IMG/VR virus record: IMGVR_UViG_3300048924_000230
Span: 1 to 32,019 of that record
DNA: 32,019 bases
DNA from: a virus
Strand: one strand, 5' to 3'
The notes under the pieces were generated by a model. That model worked only from the letters and a program-made list of their open reading frames with translations. It did no database searches and had not been told where the DNA came from. Position 1 is the stretch's first letter. Every line of letters starts with the position of its first letter. Position numbers and translations under genes: made by a program. Of this stretch, positions 14,559-20,955 are shown in pieces.

Positions 14559-14749
14559 GACCGAACCCTCACTGCGATCCGCCGTCCTTTCTGAATCGGT
14601 GCCAAGCGCTTTGGCAGATCACATACAGCGGTCTCGCGCGGCAGACCGAGCACTTCGTTGAACGGAAGGCCGAAGCCCATAACCGCCAGCTTCCGTTCGA
14701 TGTCGTCGAGCTGTTCCTCGATCAGGGATTTCACGACTGGCGTGGTCAT
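14555..14749 (-). CDS. Hypothetical early phage protein, 64 aa
   Basis: Helical N-terminus (PVVKSLIEEQLDDIERKLAVM) and a basic C-terminus (PKRLAPIQKGRRIAVRVRS). It is coupled by ATGA to the genes before and after. No motif recognised. Confidence 0.65.
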   Translation of the reverse strand: MTTPVVKSLIEEQLDDIERKLAVMGFGLPFNEVLGLPRETAVCDLPKRLAPIQKGRRIAVRVRS

Positions 14750-14940
14750 GCCGCAAGCCTCCCGCGCCGTTGGAGAATCTTCACCAGGCGCTCACAGTAG
14801 TGGTGGAATTCTGGGATGGTGATGAGGCAGTCGGTCAGCATCCCAGTGATGATCTTCTGGACGAGAACCTCGTTGCCGGCCGGACAATCGTCATCAGCCA
14901 GGCCCTCAAGTGCCACGTCGATCAGAATGTGCGGGCTCAT
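14746..14940 (-). CDS. Hypothetical early phage protein, 64 aa
   Basis: Acidic helical protein with a few Cys residues (ADDDCPAGNEVLVQKIITGMLTDCLITIPEFHHYCERLVKIL). Overlaps the next gene's start by ATGA. Function not recognised. Confidence 0.65.
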   Translation of the reverse strand: MSPHILIDVALEGLADDDCPAGNEVLVQKIITGMLTDCLITIPEFHHYCERLVKILQRRGRLAA

Positions 14941-15353
14941 AGGTCCGAATCCTCTGCTTCAGCCTGAAGACCTGCCTCGGCGTGCGGCTCGACCAGCGAC
15001 ACCGCGATATCGAACAGCTTGCCCATCGACTTTTTACCTTCGCCAAGCAGTGCTTCGGCAAAGGTCTTGACTGGGCCGCCGGTGACGGCCGCGATGGCCA
15101 ACTGGGCGAAAGAGTCTTCTGGGTCCTCGTCGTCGATCTGCCGCTGATTCAGATGCAGCTGAACCGCGGCCAGGTAGGCTGAATACTCGACCACGATCGG
15201 CGCCGAGAGACGACGGCGAATCACCAGGTCACAGCCGCGCATCAAGTTCTCAGCCGTGTTTTCCGTCCAGACGCGCGCCGCTTCTTCATGCCCGGAGTCT
15301 TCATCCGGCTGCATGTTGTCCCAGCGCGCTTGCGCTCTTGCGAATGAGTTCAT
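14937..15353 (-). CDS. Hypothetical early phage protein, 138 aa
   Basis: Start at 15353 (MNSFARAQARWDNMQPDEDSG), chosen because GGAGGCGACC directly precedes it. The frame stays open upstream to 15584, but that part is low-complexity Arg/Ser and is rejected. N-terminal W-D-N-x-x-P pattern, then a helical middle (ENLMRGCDLVIRRR; YSAYLAAVQLHLNQRQIDDEDPEDSFAQLAIAA). The pattern looks like a conserved phage protein, but the function is unknown. Confidence 0.7.
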   Translation of the reverse strand: MNSFARAQARWDNMQPDEDSGHEEAARVWTENTAENLMRGCDLVIRRRLSAPIVVEYSAYLAAVQLHLNQRQIDDEDPEDSFAQLAIAAVTGGPVKTFAEALLGEGKKSMGKLFDIAVSLVEPHAEAGLQAEAEDSDL

Positions 15354-15462
15354 GGTCGCCTCCGTGGCGAACTGGTGGACCGCATTGATCAGATGCCCGC
15401 GCAGGTGACCAAGCCCGTGCCGTGAAGCACGCGGGCACCTGTCGATGCGGTCGGGGAAGGAG

Positions 15463-15654
15463 TTAGGGGACGAGCTTGAACAGCTCAATTTCGTCGATTG
15501 GATAGGCGCCATTCTGCTCGCCGTAGAACCAGCGCTTCCTGTCGTTCTCCTCTGTGACCTCCTCGCAAACCTGCTCGACGCCATCCAATATCATCAAGAA
15601 GCGAGCGCCTTTTCGCTGCTTGGGCAACTCGCTAACAGGCAGCCAGCCGCTCAT
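15463..15654 (-). CDS. Small phage protein, DUF551-like, 63 aa
   Basis: Begins SGWLPVSELPKQRKGARFLMILDG, with GEQNGAYPIDEIELFKLVP at the end. The opening W-L-P-V-S-E-L-P and the closing W-x-P-I-x-x-I-x-x-F layout resemble DUF551-type phage proteins. Its start overlaps the previous stop by 4 bp. Function unknown. The 108 bp between its stop and the next gene hold no gene. Confidence 0.65.
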   Translation of the reverse strand: MSGWLPVSELPKQRKGARFLMILDGVEQVCEEVTEENDRKRWFYGEQNGAYPIDEIELFKLVP

Positions 15655-15920
15655 GCTGCCTCCGGGTACTTCTCGCCGCAGAACATGCAGTAGTTCGCTT
15701 GCATGCTCATCGACTGCTTCTTGTCCTTCATCACGCCAGCTTTTGTGGGTGCCTGATACGTGATGTCGATGGGCATGATCTGGCGCGACTGCATCGTGCC
15801 GTTGCCCATCATCAGGGCGTAGCCAGTGAGGCGCGCGCTCAGGTTTTGGTGGCCTTCCGGCAACATCTTCGGAAGCGACTCAAGCAGCCGCGCTTCGGTT
15901 TCCTGTCTGCAATTGCACAT
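15651..15920 (-). CDS. Small Cys-rich phage protein, 89 aa
   Basis: Start at 15920 (MCNCRQETEARLLESLP), because AAGGAG lies 10 bases upstream; an in-frame ATG at 16007 has none. The CNC at the N-terminus and NYCMFCGEKY near the C-terminus could form a zinc ribbon. The middle (LTGYALMMGNGTMQSRQIMPIDITYQAP) is strand-like. Function unknown. Confidence 0.65.
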   Translation of the reverse strand: MCNCRQETEARLLESLPKMLPEGHQNLSARLTGYALMMGNGTMQSRQIMPIDITYQAPTKAGVMKDKKQSMSMQANYCMFCGEKYPEAA

Positions 15921-16326
15921 GCATTCAATCTCCTTGCTGATTAACCAAACACACTCAGCTGCAACCACAAGAACGCGAACGGCCAAGGGGCAGCGGAGGG
16001 GTTGCATGTGGGTGCGTTCGATTTGGGGTAGAGGGTTCCGCTTGTGCGGGCACTGAACCGATGTGCTGCGAGGGGGGGCCTACCTTCCGGCCAATGCGCG
16101 GTGACATCGACGGCCCTGCTTTCCGCTGCCTGTCCAGGTGTTGGGCGCCGCCTTCAGGCTTACGGCACCACGCAGGTGATTCGCTTACTGGTGCATGGCT
16201 GCAAATCCTCCGTGTTGGGTGTCAGCTGCGGGGACAACCTCTGGCAGCCGGAGCAGGGGGCCGCTTTCGCGGTGTGGACTCATCCTCATCCCACTGCGCA
16301 CTCTGTGAATGCGCAGGAGTGATGGC
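15921..16326. other. Stretch without a convincing gene in the leftward operon
   Basis: About 400 bp between two operon genes. A 33-residue minus-strand frame (MSPHRESGPLLRLPEV..., ending about 16195) and a 50-residue one overlapping it in part lack good ribosome sites or coding-like composition. No terminator with a T-tract is seen. It may hold a decayed gene or an RNA leader. Confidence 0.4.
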
Positions 16327-16683
16327 TCACGAAGGGAAGGAGAAACCCGAATCGCGCAATGCCTTAATGCGCTCGCAGAGTCCGACATATTCGCGAAGGT
16401 CAGAAAGCGCTTTGCCTTCGAACGACAACTTCATGTGCTTCATCGCGGAGCCTACTTCGGCGCACTCTCGGACGATCGTTTGACGAAACAGCCGAAGCTC
16501 CTCAATGTTTTCTTTTTTGATCTCCTCGAAGACATGCTTTGCGGCGATTACGCCCGAGTAGGCAGCCTGTAAAGCATCAGTAGTCTCGACGACCCGCTCT
16601 TTGAGCTGAATACTTTTCGCCAGCAGGTCTTCGTACGCCGATATTTCAGAGGTTAGAATCTCCTCGTTTGATGTGTAGGCCAT
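16327..16683 (-). CDS. Coiled-coil hypothetical phage protein, 118 aa
   Basis: Almost entirely helical, with heptads through EILTSEISAYEDLLAKSIQLKERVVETTDAL and IAAKHVFEEIKKENIEELRLFRQTIV. Stop-start overlap (TAATG) with the HTH gene upstream shows coupling. Lower GC than the surrounding operon. No enzymatic motif; function unknown. Confidence 0.7.
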   Translation of the reverse strand: MAYTSNEEILTSEISAYEDLLAKSIQLKERVVETTDALQAAYSGVIAAKHVFEEIKKENIEELRLFRQTIVRECAEVGSAMKHMKLSFEGKALSDLREYVGLCERIKALRDSGFSFPS

Positions 16684-17042
16684 TACTTGCCCTCCTGATT
16701 CTGAGCGTGGTTACTCAGCCAACTGGTCAACTCGTCGACCAGTATTAGTTGGTTGGTTCCGACCTTGAAGCTGGGAAGATCACCGCCTGAGAGGCACTTC
16801 AACATCGCTCTCCGCGAAATGCCGACTGCATGTGCTGCTTCGTCAACCGAATATGAAAGCTTTTCGATAGCTGGTGGCATAGAAGCTGCTGGGATTGCTT
16901 CGGTGGTTTGCCTGGACTGGACCGATTCGAGGTACAGCTTTCGTGCAGCTAGCATGGCTCCAAGCTCGTCATGGCCTATTCCGGCGGCCATGATTCCAAT
17001 CAGCTCCAGCAACTGCCTCTGCTCTCTTTCCGACTCGCTCAC
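16683..17042 (-). CDS. Excisionase-type helix-turn-helix protein
   Basis: 119 residues from GTG 17042, which follows GGGAGAG at the right distance; an in-frame ATG at 17114 has none. The N-terminal part is helical (SEREQRQLLELIGIMAAGIGHDELGAMLAARKLYLES). The C-terminal domain KLSYSVDEAAHAVGISRRAMLKCLSGGDLPSFKVGTNQLILVDELTSWL is a MerR-like excisionase HTH (DNA-binding family xis/excise). It is encoded near the start of the leftward transcript, far from int, so it is more likely a regulator than the directionality factor. Confidence 0.75.
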   Translation of the reverse strand: MSESEREQRQLLELIGIMAAGIGHDELGAMLAARKLYLESVQSRQTTEAIPAASMPPAIEKLSYSVDEAAHAVGISRRAMLKCLSGGDLPSFKVGTNQLILVDELTSWLSNHAQNQEGK

Positions 17043-17103
17043 GTTTATCTCTCCCGGTTGATTTCCCGTCTGGCCCTGCCTCCAAGGCCAGCCAGTGAAA
17101 TCG

Positions 17104-17289
17104 TCATGCTGCAAACAACTCTTTCTGCTGTGGCTCTGGCGTCACGAACGCAACCAGCTTCTCGCTGGACCAGTCCGTAACGTCGACCCAGTCGGCGTGC
17201 ATCGCTTTCCAGATGTTCGGTGCGAGCCATCTGGCGTCTTGCTTGTTTGGACTTACGCAGAAGCGGTAGCCCTGATCTTTCAGACTCAT
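17104..17289 (-). CDS. First gene of the leftward operon, 61 aa hypothetical
   Basis: ATG 17289 has GGAGGAATAAAGC upstream. Product MSLKDQGYRFCVSPNKQDARWLAPNIWKAM... is a compact soluble protein with conserved-looking aromatic residues and the end PEPQQKELFAA. It is the first open frame after P_L and its boxA, the position of an antiterminator or anti-host protein in lambdoid phages. The sequence does not resemble N. Confidence 0.65.
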   Translation of the reverse strand: MSLKDQGYRFCVSPNKQDARWLAPNIWKAMHADWVDVTDWSSEKLVAFVTPEPQQKELFAA

Positions 17290-17531
17290 GCTTTATTCCT
17301 CCAGTGGATTCCCAAAGCACCCGGTCGCCCAGGTGCTTCAGTGAATCTTTCTGTCCCATTGCCGCCGGGGTGGCGGGGCGCATCGCTTGCCGGGTCATTC
17401 ACGCGGTTCGGGCATTTCGCCCTTGATCAGCCGTCCAGGGTTTTCCCTGTCGTTGGCAGGCTTTCCTCGTTCGCCTGTCTGATCACCGGTCGCCGGTAGA
17501 GGCAATGCGGTCTGTTGATTTGTTGCGCTGG
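17290..17531 (-). other. Leftward leader with boxB-like hairpins
   Basis: 240 bp between boxA and the first leftward gene contain no credible gene. Reading on the minus strand, ACCGG-CGA-CCGGT (17485-17497) and CAGGG-AAAA-CCCTG (17436-17449) form small perfect hairpins. The second resembles a lambda boxB in its A-rich loop. They lie about 35 and 83 nt after boxA. Confidence 0.4.
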
Positions 17532-17544
17532 TTGTTAAAGAGCG
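17532..17544 (-). promoter_or_regulatory. boxA antitermination site
   Basis: The minus-strand sequence CGCTCTTTAACAA is the boxA consensus shared by rrn leaders and phage nut sites (bound by NusB/NusE). It lies 32 bp downstream of the P_L -10 box on the leader RNA. Confidence 0.8.
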
Positions 17545-17575
17545 GTTCGGAGCGGTGTGTCGCTGCGATGGAGGT

Positions 17576-17604
17576 AAATTAACCGCCGGTTTCTTTGTCG
17601 TCAA
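17576..17604 (-). promoter_or_regulatory. Leftward early promoter P_L
   Basis: On the minus strand, -35 TTGACG (17604-17599), a 17-bp spacer and -10 TAATTT (17581-17576). One operator covers the -10/spacer and the other abuts the -35, so CI binding should shut the promoter off. The boxA is just downstream. Confidence 0.75.
17579..17593. promoter_or_regulatory. CI/Cro operator O_L1
   Basis: TTAACC-GCC-GGTTTC: left arm perfect, right arm 4 of 6 against the consensus TTAACC-N3-GGTTAA of the cI-cro region. Overlaps the P_L -10 box. Confidence 0.75.
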
Positions 17605-17617
17605 TACCGGCGGTTAA
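17603..17617. promoter_or_regulatory. CI/Cro operator O_L2
   Basis: AATACC-GGC-GGTTAA, i.e. TTAACC-GCC-GGTATT on the other strand, so it faces O_L1. The centres are 24 bp apart, the same spacing as in the cI-cro region. It overlaps the -35 of P_L and may also affect the plus-strand promoter of the gene at 17689. Confidence 0.75.
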
Positions 17618-17655
17618 TTTATTTTTCCTGTGGGTGCGGTATGCTTTTTCTACAA

Positions 17656-17671
17656 CTGTATGGATGTACAG
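17656..17671 (+). promoter_or_regulatory. LexA (SOS) box
   Basis: CTGT-ATGGATGT-ACAG is a perfect CTGT-N8-ACAG LexA site. It lies between a possible -10 (TATGCT, 17640-17645) and the ribosome site of the plus-strand gene at 17689, where LexA would block transcription. Confidence 0.75.
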
Positions 17672-17688
17672 CATTCAAGGAGGTGTAC

Positions 17689-18003
17689 ATGGGCGCAATG
17701 CAGCAAGAAAAAGAACAGCAGCGAGTTGAACTGACGGGGATTGAGAGGTTGAACCTGAGGGTTTCGAACATGATCAATCACCCGATAGCGCAGCTTCAGC
17801 GCTGGGTGACGATCCATCGGTTGGATACAGACGGGGATAGGGAGTGGGGGGAGGTGATCGACGTGCTGTCTGAAGTTGATGGAATCGACATGTCCTTCAA
17901 CGAGGACGAGTCAGTGACGCTGAGGTGGGAGCCTATGGAGGGTGAAGAGAGGCAGACTGAAGTGGCGGACCCATTCGAAGCAGAAGAACCGGCGCCGTTC
18001 TGA
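17689..18003 (+). CDS. DUF1654-like, SOS-regulated phage protein
   Basis: 104 residues from ATG 17689, with AAGGAGGTGTAC directly upstream. A conserved helical-strand core reads IERLNLRVSNMINHPIAQLQRWVTIHRLDTDGDREWGEVIDVLSEVDGIDMSFNEDESVTLRWEP, the pattern of the Pseudomonas DUF1654 family (R-v-x-x-m-i-x-x-P-x-A-Q...W...L...dgi...V-x-L-x-W). An acidic tail follows (EEPAPF). Function unknown. The LexA box 17 bp before the start and its place between O_L and cI make an induction-related role, such as a CI antirepressor or host modulator, attractive but unproven. Confidence 0.8.
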   Translation: MGAMQQEKEQQRVELTGIERLNLRVSNMINHPIAQLQRWVTIHRLDTDGDREWGEVIDVLSEVDGIDMSFNEDESVTLRWEPMEGEERQTEVADPFEAEEPAPF

Positions 18004-18040
18004 CGGGCATAAGTGTTTGCAGAGGAGAGTGGATGCGAAA

Positions 18041-18070
18041 AGCCCGGCGCTTTCCGAAGCGCCTGCGGCT
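18041..18070 (+). other. Stable hairpin after the DUF1654-like gene
   Basis: GGCGCTT (18046-18052) and AAGCGCC (18057-18063) flank a TCCG tetraloop, with an outer AGCC/GGCT pair. There is no T-tract, so it may be an mRNA-stabilising hairpin or a factor-dependent end rather than an intrinsic terminator. Confidence 0.5.
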
Positions 18071-18113
18071 CCAATCGCCTACGCTTCGAGCTTTATTGAT
18101 TGGAGGTAGGCAG

Positions 18114-18404
18114 ATGGCGACAAAGGATAGGACCTTCCCAGTGCGCGACCTAATTATCGCTTTATTGCGAGACCAAAATATCCACACTGGCCACTGGGGG
18201 CTCACTGTGCACTTCAATGCCTCCGGCACCACGGTTTCGCCCACGGGTCAGGTCGGTGCCGGACTGCCTGGTCTGGCTATCGCTGTCACGGGAGTATCAT
18301 TGGTTGCTGCGAAAGAGGGCGGAGAAGGAAGTCTGGACGCCTCTCTGGTCAATCCTGCGAGGACCAGCCGACCCAGGAAATCGACCAAGCAGACGTTGCA
18401 GTAG
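18114..18404 (+). CDS. Hypothetical phage protein, 96 aa
   Basis: ATG 18114 follows GGAGGTAGGCAG; the frame opens at 18033 but overlaps the hairpin above. The N-terminal part reads TFPVRDLIIALLRDQNIHTGHWGLTVHFNASG. The middle is Gly/Ala-rich (GAGLPGLAIAVTGVSLVAA) and the C-terminal tail basic (ARTSRPRKSTKQ). No family recognised. It lies downstream of the SOS-controlled gene and may share its transcript. Confidence 0.65.
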   Translation: MATKDRTFPVRDLIIALLRDQNIHTGHWGLTVHFNASGTTVSPTGQVGAGLPGLAIAVTGVSLVAAKEGGEGSLDASLVNPARTSRPRKSTKQTLQ

Positions 18405-18410
18405 GCAGAT

Positions 18411-18441
18411 ACGAAAAGCCCAGCGCTTGGCCGGGCTTCGT
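18411..18441. terminator. Possible bidirectional terminator between convergent genes
   Basis: ACG-AA-AAGCCC (18411-18421) pairs with GGGCTT-CGT (18433-18441) over an 11-nt loop. It lies in the 39-bp gap between the stops of the plus-strand gene at 18404 and the minus-strand gene at 18444. The T-tract is poor, so efficiency is doubtful. Confidence 0.45.
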
Positions 18442-18443
18442 AT

Positions 18444-19400
18444 TCAGTCTGTATGGCGCTGAAAGTTCATCGGCAGTTGGGCCATTGCCTTTCGGTGCTC
18501 AAGAACCTTTATGACGGTGTAGTCTGTCTTGAACTGCTCGCCGGACAAGGATTGAACCCTCCGAAGGCGCACCTTTAGGATGTCGCCTTTAGTAAAACTG
18601 GTAGCGCTGGCGGCTACTTGAGATATAAACGATTCGTCCAGCATGTCGGCATAGAAAACGCTTGCCCCATCATTGAACCTCCACTTGTTTCCTTCCTGAA
18701 ACGAGATGCTCACGATCTGCAGATTTACGTCAAACTCATCATCAGACAACGGCTCTGACTCTGGTTCGGGCGTTTTGAAATACGGACGTTCCGCCTTATT
18801 TATAACGATGAACCTGTCGGTCTGATTGAGATTGGTAACCGCAAAGGTATCTATCCCTTCAGCCTCAAGCGGTTTGAGAACGCCCTCCAGAGCCTGACGC
18901 ACTCGGAACTGGCGATAGAGCGCCAGAACCTTTTCCTCAGTCTCAAGTGCGCCGTCATCCATGACCACGCGCACCCTCCCGTTATCCAGCAGGACTACCT
19001 GGTTAATTCGACGGCCGCGGATCTTTTTGATTAGCCAGAGCAAACCGGCACCGCCAGCGACAAATTTTTCAGCGTTGTCCTGAATGAGCCCGATCCATTC
19101 AAGAAGCTCTTTCGCGTTAGCTACAGACTCGTTTGAGAACAAGTTGTGGGCATGCTGGAGAAGGGATTGGATTACCTCAAGCTCAATGCCAAAGCAGCCA
19201 GTCTTGAAAGTGGCCTTAACCTGAACGGAGATTTGTGCGCGACCATCATTGATTACGGAGTTCGCCTCCTCAAGGAGGGAGCCTAGGGCCAAAAGAGCGG
19301 GTGCCAGCTCTCTAACGTCCATCTCACTATTGGCGAGGGCCGGACCATCATAAAGTACGTTGAAGGATGCTTTGCTCATGTCTTCCATTGTTGCTTCCAT
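18444..19400 (-). CDS. Immunity-region protein of unknown function, possible superinfection exclusion
   Basis: 318 residues (ATG 19400; ATGs at 19388 and 19379 are alternatives, the first of these with GGAAG upstream). Soluble protein: ALANSEMDVRELAPALLALGSLLEEANSVINDG, then a strand-rich VQVKATFKTGCFGIELEVIQSLLQ. A short hydrophobic stretch follows (FVAGGAGLLWLIKKIRG, about 113-129), then an alpha/beta C-terminal half. It begins 66 bp after the CI stop on the same strand with no terminator between, so it should be expressed in the lysogen from the cI transcript, like rexAB in lambda. The M-D-V-R-E-L-A-P-A-L-L-A-L-G opening recurs in uncharacterised accessory proteins, but I cannot name the family. 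Confidence 0.7.
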   Translation of the reverse strand: MEATMEDMSKASFNVLYDGPALANSEMDVRELAPALLALGSLLEEANSVINDGRAQISVQVKATFKTGCFGIELEVIQSLLQHAHNLFSNESVANAKELLEWIGLIQDNAEKFVAGGAGLLWLIKKIRGRRINQVVLLDNGRVRVVMDDGALETEEKVLALYRQFRVRQALEGVLKPLEAEGIDTFAVTNLNQTDRFIVINKAERPYFKTPEPESEPLSDDEFDVNLQIVSISFQEGNKWRFNDGASVFYADMLDESFISQVAASATSFTKGDILKVRLRRVQSLSGEQFKTDYTVIKVLEHRKAMAQLPMNFQRHTD

Positions 19401-19466
19401 GCGTGAATCTGTCTATTTAAGCCTGAGGCAGTCCGTCCGAAAGCCTGAGGCAGCTGCCTTCGATGG

Positions 19467-20354
19467 TCAGACCAAATTTCCATTCCACACGAAAAGCACA
19501 CGCGCCTGGATGTAGGTCTCGTCTATGAAGATATCCTCGGCCTTGTGCTTCCTGTTGTCCGAGATCATCTTGAATTTGTCCTTGCCCTTCATCTGCAGGC
19601 GCTTGATGTACTGAAAGCCCTGGTATGAGAAGTAGTAGATCCCGTCGCCGATGAATTCCTTGATGCTGATGTCGACCAGGCACGGATCGCCATGCTTGAT
19701 CGTGGGCGTCATTGACTGACCCCAGCCGGTGATCACCTTGAGGTGGTAGTGTTCTTTGAACTCAACGCCCATCGATCTGAGCTGGGAAGGGCTGACGCGC
19801 ACGTCTTGGAGCATTTCCGGAAAGTCGTGAGCAACCTCGCCGCCGCCCAGCGCGCCTCGCACGTCATAGTGCGCGATCCACACCTCATCGCCGACCTTGC
19901 CGATGCCAGGCTTGTAGGCGTCGCTTACCAGCACTTCGATGGTGCCTTCTGGCTCATCACCCTCAGCGACAGCAAGGAGTGCTTGGCGGGTTTCCTCCGG
20001 AAGATTCTTCCCTTGCTTGGCCAGCATTTGTCGAACCATCTCTGCGGCAGAGCTTGGCTCGTCAGTGGCGGCTGGCTGCTCAGCTACGGCGGTCAAACCG
20101 CTTATTTCTTTCGCAAGGCGCTTGCTAAATTTCTCAACCGGAACGCCGAGCACGCGCGAAAGCACTGAGGCGAACTTTGCGTTCAGCGGATTCGTACCGT
20201 TCAGATACATGGCAACCGCCGCAGCCGAGATGTCAGCCGCTTCGGCCAAGCTCGCTTGGGTCAGGCCGAGGGCGTTCTTCTTCGACACGAAAAGCGCCTT
20301 GGCGGCGTCGCATTCAGCCTTGAGTTCCGGGGACAGCTCTTTCTTTTTCGTCAT
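19467..20354 (-). CDS. cI: CI-type phage repressor (HTH + S24 peptidase domain)
   Basis: 295 residues. An N-terminal HTH of XRE/lambda type reads LTQASLAEAADISAAAVAMYLNG (about 31-53). A linker of about 80 residues is rich in Ala, Glu and Pro. The C-terminal LexA/S24 fold has the catalytic Ser214 in GWGQSMTPTI and Lys251 in YIKRLQMKG. The Gly-rich site VRGALGGGEV (165-174) is at the usual autocleavage position. It maintains lysogeny by binding the TTAACC-N3-GGTTAA operators and should be inactivated by RecA-stimulated self-cleavage. ATG 20354 is only 10 bp from operator O_R3, implying autoregulation. Divergent from cro. Confidence 0.92.
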   Translation of the reverse strand: MTKKKELSPELKAECDAAKALFVSKKNALGLTQASLAEAADISAAAVAMYLNGTNPLNAKFASVLSRVLGVPVEKFSKRLAKEISGLTAVAEQPAATDEPSSAAEMVRQMLAKQGKNLPEETRQALLAVAEGDEPEGTIEVLVSDAYKPGIGKVGDEVWIAHYDVRGALGGGEVAHDFPEMLQDVRVSPSQLRSMGVEFKEHYHLKVITGWGQSMTPTIKHGDPCLVDISIKEFIGDGIYYFSYQGFQYIKRLQMKGKDKFKMISDNRKHKAEDIFIDETYIQARVLFVWNGNLV

Positions 20355-20363
20355 CCGTGAAAT

Positions 20364-20378
20364 TTAACCGTTGGTTAA
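20364..20378. promoter_or_regulatory. CI/Cro operator next to cI (O_R3-like)
   Basis: TTAACC-GTT-GGTTAA: both arms perfect, the best match in the window and the basis of the consensus. It lies 10 bp upstream of the cI start, so it probably controls cI's own transcription. Confidence 0.85.
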
Positions 20379-20388
20379 GTTATTTGCG

Positions 20389-20403
20389 CTAACCGCCGGT
20401 GTT
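20389..20403. promoter_or_regulatory. CI/Cro operator, central
   Basis: CTAACC-GCC-GGTGTT, the weakest of the three. Its centre is 25 bp from the cI-proximal site and 24 bp from the cro-proximal site. Its right end touches the P_R -35 box. Confidence 0.75.
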
Positions 20404-20430
20404 GCTCAAAAGCTAACCGCCGGTTAATAT
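20402..20430 (+). promoter_or_regulatory. Rightward early promoter P_R
   Basis: -35 TTGCTC (20402-20407), a 17-bp spacer and -10 TAATAT (20425-20430), overlapped by the two cro-side operators. It drives cro and the replication operon. Confidence 0.7.
20413..20427. promoter_or_regulatory. CI/Cro operator next to cro (O_R1-like)
   Basis: CTAACC-GCC-GGTTAA, one mismatch to the consensus. It covers the spacer and part of the -10 of P_R, so occupancy would block rightward transcription. Confidence 0.85.
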
Positions 20431-20462
20431 CTCAGACATACATCGTTTGCTGAGGCGAAGAA

Positions 20463-20669
20463 ATGAAAAAGACGCCATTGCCAGAGCTGGTCGAGCGAAT
20501 TGGTCAATCCGCAGTCGCCAAAGGTCTTGGCGTCAGTGCTCCGGCCATTTCGAAGGCACTCAAGGCCGCTCGGGAAATCCTGGTGATTGAGCATGCAGAC
20601 GGGAAGCTGACGGCGGAAGAGATTCGCCCGTTTCCCTGCCAGCTCGCGCCCCAGAAGACCGCCGCCTAA
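20463..20669 (+). CDS. cro: Cro-family antirepressor of cI
   Basis: 68 residues with a short HTH (IGQSAVAKGLGVSAPAISKALKAAREI) and a C-terminal strand-like end, the size of lambda Cro. GAGGCGAAGAA precedes ATG 20463. It is divergent from cI and is the first gene after P_R, which with the shared operators defines its role: binding the same sites with opposite preference to commit to lytic growth. Confidence 0.88.
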   Translation: MKKTPLPELVERIGQSAVAKGLGVSAPAISKALKAAREILVIEHADGKLTAEEIRPFPCQLAPQKTAA

Positions 20670-20872
20670 CCGCGCTTCGAGCTGAGCGAGATCGTCGCCT
20701 GCTCGAAGCCGCGCAGAGCTTCATCGCTCAACTGATCACGCAACCGACTGGCCTTCTGCTCGAACGCAGGCCAGAGCCTCATCTGAGAAGACAGGGGCAG
20801 GGTGGATGCCAAGGCACCCACAAAGCAGCAGAGGGCGGTTATCTCGCCTTGCAGTTCGGAAGAGTCGGTCAT
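20666..20872 (-). CDS. Small minus-strand protein between cro and the CII-like gene
   Basis: 68 residues (MTDSSELQGEITALCCFVGALASTLPLSSQMRLWPAFEQKASRLRDQ...) with AAGGA upstream of ATG 20872. It runs against the rightward operon and its stop overlaps the last 4 bp of cro. The two-helix composition with a mildly hydrophobic first helix looks coding. A transcript from here would be antisense to cro and could extend towards cI, the position of P_RE in lambda. Function unknown. Confidence 0.55.
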   Translation of the reverse strand: MTDSSELQGEITALCCFVGALASTLPLSSQMRLWPAFEQKASRLRDQLSDEALRGFEQATISLSSKRG

Positions 20873-20955
20873 GGATGCGTCCTTGATCAGTTGGTAACCG
20901 AATCATCCCGGTGTTGGCACTGAGCCACCACGGAAAACGTAACGAGGTTTTACGA

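Noticed and set aside
15354-15584. N-terminal extension of the 138-aa protein
   Set aside because: Arg/Ser-rich low-complexity sequence; a strong ribosome site directly precedes ATG 15353, and the extension overlaps the neighbouring gene.
17395-17604. 69-aa minus-strand reading frame starting with TTG
   Set aside because: Its TTG is the -35 box of the leftward promoter, there is no ribosome site, and the product is low-complexity. The stretch is leader RNA with boxA.
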